In this document: positions 58,289-64,000 of the stretch, one piece after another
Layout of the letters: each line of letters begins with the position of its first letter
Position numbering within the stretch: position 1 is the stretch's first letter
Assembly (NCBI GenBank): GCA_030686995.1
Contig: CM060697.1
Coordinates: 108,694,706 to 108,758,705 of the forward strand
Origin: Artemisia argyi
Lineage: Eukaryota > Streptophyta > Magnoliopsida > Asterales > Asteraceae
Direction: 5' to 3'
DNA: 64,000 nucleotides
Translations under genes and position numbers: made by a program
Notes under the pieces: model-generated
Told to the model about the DNA's origin: nothing
Databases searched by the model: none
The model's input: only the letters and a program-made list of their open reading frames with translations

Positions 58289-58470
58289 TTGTTTGCAATC
58301 CGCAAGCTGGCATATTTGCACAAGGCTCAAGAGTAATTGGAGCATCTAGCTATGTTGATATAGATTATGCAAATGCAATTATTCAGTATCAACTAGAAGC
58401 TAAAACATGTGCTGAACTTGATCCAAATACCATGTATCTTTCTGATTTTGGAGCTCAAGTTCTTTGTATT
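58289..58470 (+). pseudogene. Exon-like fragment of an unidentified gene
   Basis: In one frame this reads N-P-Q-A-G-I-F-A-Q-G-S-R-V-I-G-A-S-S and continues ...D-I-D-Y-A-N-A-I-I-Q-Y... to L-S-D-F-G-A-Q-V-L-C: about 60 residues with globular-protein composition and no stop. I do not recognise the family. It is preceded by a stop and followed by non-coding sequence. No convincing donor or acceptor pairs extend it. It could be a relic exon of the gene into whose neighbourhood the retrotransposons inserted, or a transposon-captured fragment. Confidence 0.35.
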
Positions 58471-59845
58471 TATTATAGCTTGATTACTACCAGACCTTTG
58501 TCATAGCTACCTTTTGCATATATAAGACGTCTTCATTTTATGGCGTTATTCTTTGTAGCATCTGGATGGTATAACGGATATAACTAGGATTGTTCGTTTT
58601 GAAAAGGCAACTGAGCATGAAAAAATATATTATACCACGATATGTTGGCATTACTTTCTAACTTTGAGTACTTCGAGTACTTTTAGGTGTAGTTGCCTCA
58701 AAATTTAGACATAAGTATGATGTATAAAGGGGTTTTAACATCCATGGATTTGAGTTTCACTAGAATGAAAGTAAGTGTATTGAAACCAAATGTAAAAAGT
58801 TGTCTATATCCTCGAGTGAAAAAACTTGATTTGATTTTTGTTATGTGCAGAGGAAGAATACATTGTTGTAATATTACAAGGGGAGTCGGAAGTCCTAATT
58901 TTTTGTCGATAAGTGAATTGGAGAGCAGAATAAGGAGCTTGGGGAGTTTGATAAGAAGATTATGAGGTCACAACGACAAATGCAGGTTAGTTTTTGTGTT
59001 TTGTTTGGTTGGTTATATAGGTTTTTGATGAAAAATATTGCATTCTAAAAGAAATAATAAAAATCATGTTAGAATTCTAGGAAATTACTATGCTTTATCA
59101 TGTATGAACTTTGCGGCCATGTAGATTGTAAAAAAATAACTTGACGTTTTTGCATTTTTTGCATTTCTTAGGAATTGTGACTTTTTACTTCAATAAAATG
59201 TTTTGTTAATTGTTAGAATGTTTTCTTAGGAATTGTGACTTTTAAAACATTTTATACTAATAATCGGAAGCACAGGACATCTAAGGTATTTATACACCAT
59301 ATTCCTAAATAATAGTTCTCTATCTATATTTATGAAAATGGATCATGTTTGTGGATTTGAAAGGCTGTTCTGCATACCAGTGGAGGAACCATCTGATGCA
59401 TTTAGCTTACCTTGCAGGTGTGGGGAAAGGTTAACTCATTTTTACTTTTTTTGAAGGTTCTTTCACTATTAGTCTTATCAATGGTTCCGAACTATCAGTG
59501 GCTTAATCAACGGTTACGAACTATTACAACTGGTAATTTCTTTTTTTGTGACTTTCAGGTAACCTTTTAACAATTCATTGTTATCATCATGATAAATGCA
59601 AGTTGTCATCTTTCAATAGGGAACATACTCACATGTATTGGAAATAAATGAATGGTTGTTTTACAAGCTACTCATTGACAAGTTACAATTTGCATGCTGC
59701 TTTAGACATGTCAAAAACGACAACTTGCAAATTTATCTTAGAAATGGATCAAATGTTTAGATTCAAAAAAAAATACAGCACCAACAAAGGTGTTATTGTT
59801 CATAAACATAAGATTTACATATGTAATCCCAAGTACCCTCTGTAG
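58471..59845 (+). other. Intergenic or decayed intron-like DNA
   Basis: A 90-aa frame at 58693-58965 and a 65-aa frame at 59648-59845 look like chance ORFs. No recognisable exon links the fragment at 58289 to the SLAC1-like exon at 59846. Confidence 0.4.
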
Positions 59846-60064
59846 CATTTTGCTATTGGGATGGCGCATTACATGGTTTTCTTAGTTACTTTGCATCAAA
59901 AGCTTCCTATAAATGAAACGTTGCCTAAGGAGCTACACCCTGTTTTCTTTTAGTTTGTTGTTGCTACAAGTTTTGCCTCGGTAGCGTGGGCTAATATTAA
60001 TGGTTCGTTCGGTTATGGCTCGAGAATTGCTTACTTTCTCGCCATGTTCCTCTACTTCTCACTG
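59846..60064 (+). pseudogene. One exon of a SLAC1/SLAH-type anion channel, with in-frame stop
   Basis: Bounded by an acceptor (CTCTGTAG) and a donor (CTG/GTATGT), this 73-codon exon reads A-I-G-M-A-H-Y-M-V, then L-P-I-N-E-T-L-P-K-E-L-H-P-V-F-F, then TAG, then a hydrophobic segment with S-V-A-W-A-N-I and Y-G-S-R-I-A-Y-F. This is the pattern of the middle transmembrane helices of plant SLAC1-homologue (SLAH1/SLAH4-like) S-type anion channels (TDT family), which carry chloride or nitrate across the plasma membrane. Relatives have leucine where TAG stands, so TTG-to-TAG is the likely change. No upstream or downstream channel exons are visible within several hundred bases, so this is a pseudogene fragment. 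Confidence 0.8.
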
Positions 60065-60179
60065 GTATGTTACAAATTTCTACATCGCGTGAAGTCATAC
60101 ATTACTATTTTTTTTTGTGTTTGTATATCATGAAATTGATTAGGAATAAGAGGATCTGATATTTATGCGTCGTATATCT

Positions 60180-60430
60180 ACTCTTTTTACAGCATTTGTA
60201 TGTAGTTTTTTTACAGCTTTTAAATGTTGTTTTCATAAATTTTAAATGCTGTTTTTACAGCAGAATTCGGGCCCTTTGAACAGCAGAAATATGCCAGAAA
60301 CTTGCCTGTTTGGACAGCGGTAATATGGAGCTTTTTTTGCTGTTTTTTTATAGCTTTTAAATGCTGTTTTTACAGCATAAAATGCTGCAGAAATATGGAT
60401 TTCTGGACAACAAATATATGGTTGTTACAA
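60180..60430 (+). repeat. Degenerate repeats of TTTTTACAGCTTTTAAATGCTG type
   Basis: At least four variants of this ~22-bp unit, some with AACAGCAGAAATATG between them. Non-coding. Confidence 0.6.
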
Positions 60431-60700
60431 TACTTTTACAGTATTCTACTTATCTTGATTCAAGGACTTTTTTTAATCAAGTCATGTGACATATTGGTTT
60501 GTGTCTAGATTGAAGCTAAGATCTTTTAATCACCTGAACGAGGTGTCTTGCTAAGCTTATTTCAGATGCTTATCTACTTATTAGTTATTACCATAATGAG
60601 TCAATTGGCATTATGTAGGATGTAGCTTTGTACCATTTTATTGTTGTAATGAGAATGTCGCAACAAACTAATCTCAATAATCTCATAAACATAAACATGA

Positions 60701-60735
60701 CCGCCCCGCAGCAACGCGCAGGCTAATTTGCTCGT
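60701..60735 (+). mobile_element. Possible degenerate Helitron 3' terminus
   Basis: CCGCAGCAACGCGCAGGC followed by TAATTTG and CTCGT resembles the hairpin plus CTAGT end of plant Helitrons, with CTAGT mutated. No body or 5' end recognised. Confidence 0.25.
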
Positions 60736-61047
60736 TGGAATGATAGCTCAAAATAAAGGTATTCTTATACCCACCATACATGGTGGGTTTAAAATTGATT
60801 CCCAATCTATCCATATTTTACAACTAAAAACTCAAACCCAACAAATAAACCAAACAATAAATATTAAATATTATATCTAAACTCATACATATTCTCATTC
60901 CATTTTATAATCAAACTCATACCCAAACTCATTCCTAATAATATATCAAACAACACCTTAGTACTTCAAGTTTACAAACACGTGATGGTACCCTTAAATT
61001 TTAGGGTGAGTTTGGTATGGGTTTTTGTTTAATTTGACATTAAATAA

Positions 61048-61256
61048 GGATGTGTTTGGTTTGAACCTATGGGAATAAAGGAATGAGTATGGGAATATGT
61101 TGTTTGTTTGATGGTAATCGGTATAGTGAAATTCATATATTGGGTATATATCAAAGGTGGCAAAGGACTTTGGTATGAATCTATCATTCTTGAGGGGTCA
61201 ACTACTACTATCAAACTCATACCAATTGTGATTCCTATCATCAAACCAAACGGCCT
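61048..61256. mobile_element. MITE-like element with GTTTGGTTTGA termini
   Basis: Left GGATGTGTTTGGTTTGA and, reversed from the right, GAGGCCGTTTGGTTTGATGA form an imperfect TIR. Further inside, TAT/TAGGAAT is also mirrored. No clean TSD seen. Related fragments lie at 60760-61030. Confidence 0.45.
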
Positions 61257-63000
61257 CAAATGTTTGGTTGAATTTATTTACTGTTGGATTCACTGTTCAG
61301 AATTATAGTAGTGCAAAGATCGAATCCTTTGTAGTAGATCGAATATGTAGAGGATTTGATGTAAGTTGTTGGCCCTATATTTTTCTTGTGTCTCTCTCAC
61401 CTACTCTTTCTTCTTTTTCAGTATAACATATTTTAAATAATAGTTTTTAATATAATTTTATTACTAAAATTATTATATAAATATATTTTCTCTCTTCTAT
61501 TCTTTAATCTAAACAAAATCTAAATCCAAATGCAATTATAAACCGACCTATAAGCCAAACATGCCCTTAATATTTCAAAATAATTTACTGAAGAAAAAAT
61601 ATAATTATTACAGATTTTTTATTCTTATTTCTTTTGGGGTTATGTTATACGTGCCCTTCGTGACCCACCTTAATCTTTACTACATATAATGGAAAAATGG
61701 TCAAAGTTGAATATTGACTTTGTTGAAAGTTGAAATTGTTGAAAATATGTATTTATAGCAACCTTGTTAATTGAATATAAATTATCTATAAAGGAAATAT
61801 GGTCAAATATTAATAGTGGAAAAACTTAAAAGTCTTCAAAAGTCAAGTCGTGGTATTCTCAATTTGTATATTGTAAGTCTGACTTCCTACACGCCTCTTA
61901 ACTAACACAAAAAATTCCAGGCATGATGCTGCTTAGAATGGCATTGTGCCAGGTTTTAAATCACTTACAATAGGAAAACAACAGTTACTTTTATCTATAA
62001 GGTGTGTTTGGGATTTGCTGGTTAAAACTGCTTATCACGTTTGAGATGAAGTATTCCCGGAATCGATCCATGTATTACTCTAGGGGTCAAAAATGGCACC
62101 TTTGTATGTAAAGTTAGAATGAAAATAGTAGATACTTTTCTAAGAGTAAACTGAATTAGAAGTTTACATTATAAAAATGCACAACGGGTGACCTTCGACC
62201 CATTTGACCAATTTTCGTTTCAATCGTTTTTAACCGTTTGACATGCTAGAGATTGAAGACACACAAAACCATCATATTCTTTAATTAAGTGGACCAAAAT
62301 TTCTATCGGTAAATGAATGTATATAAATTTTAATTAGTCTTAAGTGACTAAAGCTAGATTAAAATTGGCTCATCGTATTAATAGATTGTTATTAGCCCTG
62401 GGAAACATCTTTCTTCGCTTTCCCACACGTCATGTACAAAGACATAAAACTCACACAATTACTCCAAGCTTCACTTGGTAAGCATACAGTCATTTAGTAA
62501 ACAAAAGCTTTATTCCCATTAGTTATTCATATAAATTAATGATTTATGGTTTTCGGGATGATATACTACTTTAGGTGGTCAGGGAAAGATGGTTATGTTT
62601 GTTCGTATAAGCCCAGAGCCTGGATATTGTTGAAGAAACACTAATCAAACTTGAGTTTTAAGAACGTGTCGACACTATTTGAGCTAGGTGTTACACGAGT
62701 GCATAGAGACAGTTCGGATGTAAAAGACTCAATGAACACTCATTAACACTTTCATATAGACTTCATGTTCAGCAAGATGATTGGTGTATATATAACTCAC
62801 AAATAAGCTAACTCAAACACCCACTAAAGTAGTTCCAATAAGAAGAAAAAACTAGAATACTACAACCACCTCGTTTTTTATTACCTCGGTAATTAAAATA
62901 ATACATGCTTTGTCATTTTTTTTAACGAATGTGTTCTAGAGTGTTTACATCATGGTGTAAGTGGAGGGTAACACATGACAAAATATAACACAAATACATC
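61257..63000. other. AT-rich intergenic DNA, nothing recognised
   Basis: No coding region, RNA gene or transposon terminus that I can support. Confidence 0.5.
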
Positions 63001-63107
63001 TTTTATGTTTACTTGATAACTTTTAGGTGTTCGTATATTTTTTTAATTATCACATTTACGACCGTTTGCAATTACATTTTGATATTTTCACGTTCTATTT
63101 TGAACCT

Positions 63108-63136
63108 CCGTTGTTATGCACGGGTACTCGCCTAGT
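63108..63136 (+). mobile_element. Possible Helitron 3' terminus
   Basis: A short stem CCGT...ACGG followed after about ten bases by CTAGT (63132-63136) fits the Helitron 3' rule (hairpin then CTRRT). The next base is A rather than the expected T, and no 5' TC end or helicase is visible. Confidence 0.3.
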
Positions 63137-63434
63137 AGGGGATAAAAGTACAAATATTCGTTTTGTCTCCCTTCCCCCAGTTTACAACACAACACAGTTT
63201 TTTATCAGTTTCTGTTCTGTACTTTTTACCAATTTAATATTTTTGAGTGGTTAAAGTTTATATTTTTTATTCTGTACTTTCAAGTTTATAGTTTTATAAT
63301 ATAAACAAAATTATAAAAAAAAATAAAAAAATAAAAAAAACAAAAAAAAAGTAGGAGGGTCCCATTTGTATTTTTGGGGGTCCTTATAACCACTCCCTTC
63401 TTTTTGAATGATAATTTTAGCAACATAAAGTGCG

Positions 63435-63842
63435 GGTAATATCAAAGTTATAAATAGCGTGAAGCGTGGCGTATCGGCATAGCAAAGCCTCAAGCAGTAG
63501 CGTTTTTAAGGCGTGATTCAAAGCGGCAAAAAATATTTATAGAATTGTCAATATTAATTAGCTAATAGGCTTAAAACTCAGTTATTGATTTAGTAAGCCC
63601 GAATAAATACTTGTAAGTAAGCTCAAGTATAATAAATCTCTTTAAAAAAAAATTAAAATAAAATCTTAAAAGCTTCAAAAAAAAGGCGCCACGCCTTGCG
63701 CTATAGCGCGCTTTATCACGTCTTATCACGCTTTATTGCACGTTACGCCTAGAGACGACGCCTTAGCCTGTTTCATAACATGGAGGCCACGCTTCGCGCT
63801 ATGGCGCCGCTATAGCGCACTATTTAGAATCCTGGGTAATAT
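63435..63842. mobile_element. hAT-like MITE, 392 bp, perfect 8-bp TSD, GCGC-rich termini
   Basis: The element spans 63443-63834, flanked by GGTAATAT (63435-63442 and 63835-63842). The left end CAAAGTTATAAATAGCG and, reversed, the right end CAGGATTCTAAATAGTGCG form the TIR. The subterminal DNA is full of GCGC/CTATAGCG palindromes, in sharp contrast to the AT-rich interior. An 8-bp TSD and a CAR-type end suit hAT. Non-coding. Confidence 0.85.
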
Positions 63843-64000
63843 AGTAAACTGGATCAAATTTCTTATTTATTTTTAGAGTAATATACACTGTTCGTCTCTG
63901 AACTTGTACCCCAAAATACTATCTGAGTCCCTCACATAAATTAAATACACTGGAGGTTCCTAATGTTCACTTTGTGCATCACCCAATGTCCTTTTAACGA
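63843..64000. other. Intergenic edge, possible transposon terminus
   Basis: Contains GTCTCTGAACTTGTACCCC and GAGTCCCTCACATAAATTAA, phrases common at the ends of plant MITE/MULE elements, but the window stops before a partner end could be seen. Confidence 0.3.

Noticed and set aside
61029..61308. Two overlapping ORFs, one per strand
   Set aside because: They lie inside a MITE-like inverted repeat and have no protein-like features.

Overview
This window is nuclear DNA from a flowering plant. It is AT-rich, has GT-AG introns, and is dominated by transposable elements. A daisy-family (Asteraceae) host is my best guess from remembered resemblance of several repeats and transposon proteins, but the window alone does not prove it. 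I recognise one convincing single-copy host gene: a minus-strand, six-exon RRM gene of the plant nuclear-speckle RNA-binding (NSR-like) type at 29656-34251. Nearly everything else is mobile DNA or its debris.

Layout. 1-2904: AT-rich flank with a truncated Stowaway end, a palindromic minisatellite, a ~120-bp direct repeat and a small acidic ORF. 2905-7407: a complete Mutator-like element (172-bp TIRs, perfect 9-bp TSD) with a spliced mudrA-type transposase, a second plus-strand ORF and a convergent minus-strand gene. 7408-10300: microsatellites and a PIF/Harbinger ORF1-type Myb gene with an in-frame stop. 10544-13175 and 22533-26026: two paralogous copies of one segment, each carrying the same GATC-rich hAT-like MITE. 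Later MITEs can be dated by their empty sites in the other copy. Between the copies (13300-20900) lie the N-terminus of a DUF4283-type retroelement gene and a decayed Ty1/copia element. 26027-29655: intergenic DNA with a foldback element.

35274-58068 is a nested pair of minus-strand Ty3/gypsy elements. The outer element (35279-58063, TSD AAAAT, 1.4-kb LTRs) encodes only gag and protease. Its left LTR is split by a 14.8-kb Athila-type element (35403-50225, TSD ATCGT, 3.8-kb LTRs) with a nearly intact gag-pol broken by one frameshift. Both have the tRNA-Asp-type primer-binding site. By eye, the inner LTRs differ at roughly 0.7% of sites and the outer LTRs at roughly 2%, which fits the nesting order.

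58069-64000: intergenic DNA with an unidentified exon-like fragment, one exon of a SLAC1/SLAH anion-channel pseudogene, possible Helitron 3' ends, and a hAT-like MITE with 8-bp TSDs.

The most notable non-gene signals are: paired polypurine-tract plus hairpin modules shared by the two gypsy elements, with compensatory stem changes; a four-copy hairpin repeat in the Athila 3' region; a palindromic TGACG array directly upstream of the outer LTR TATA box; and the MuDR-like convergent gene arrangement of the MULE.
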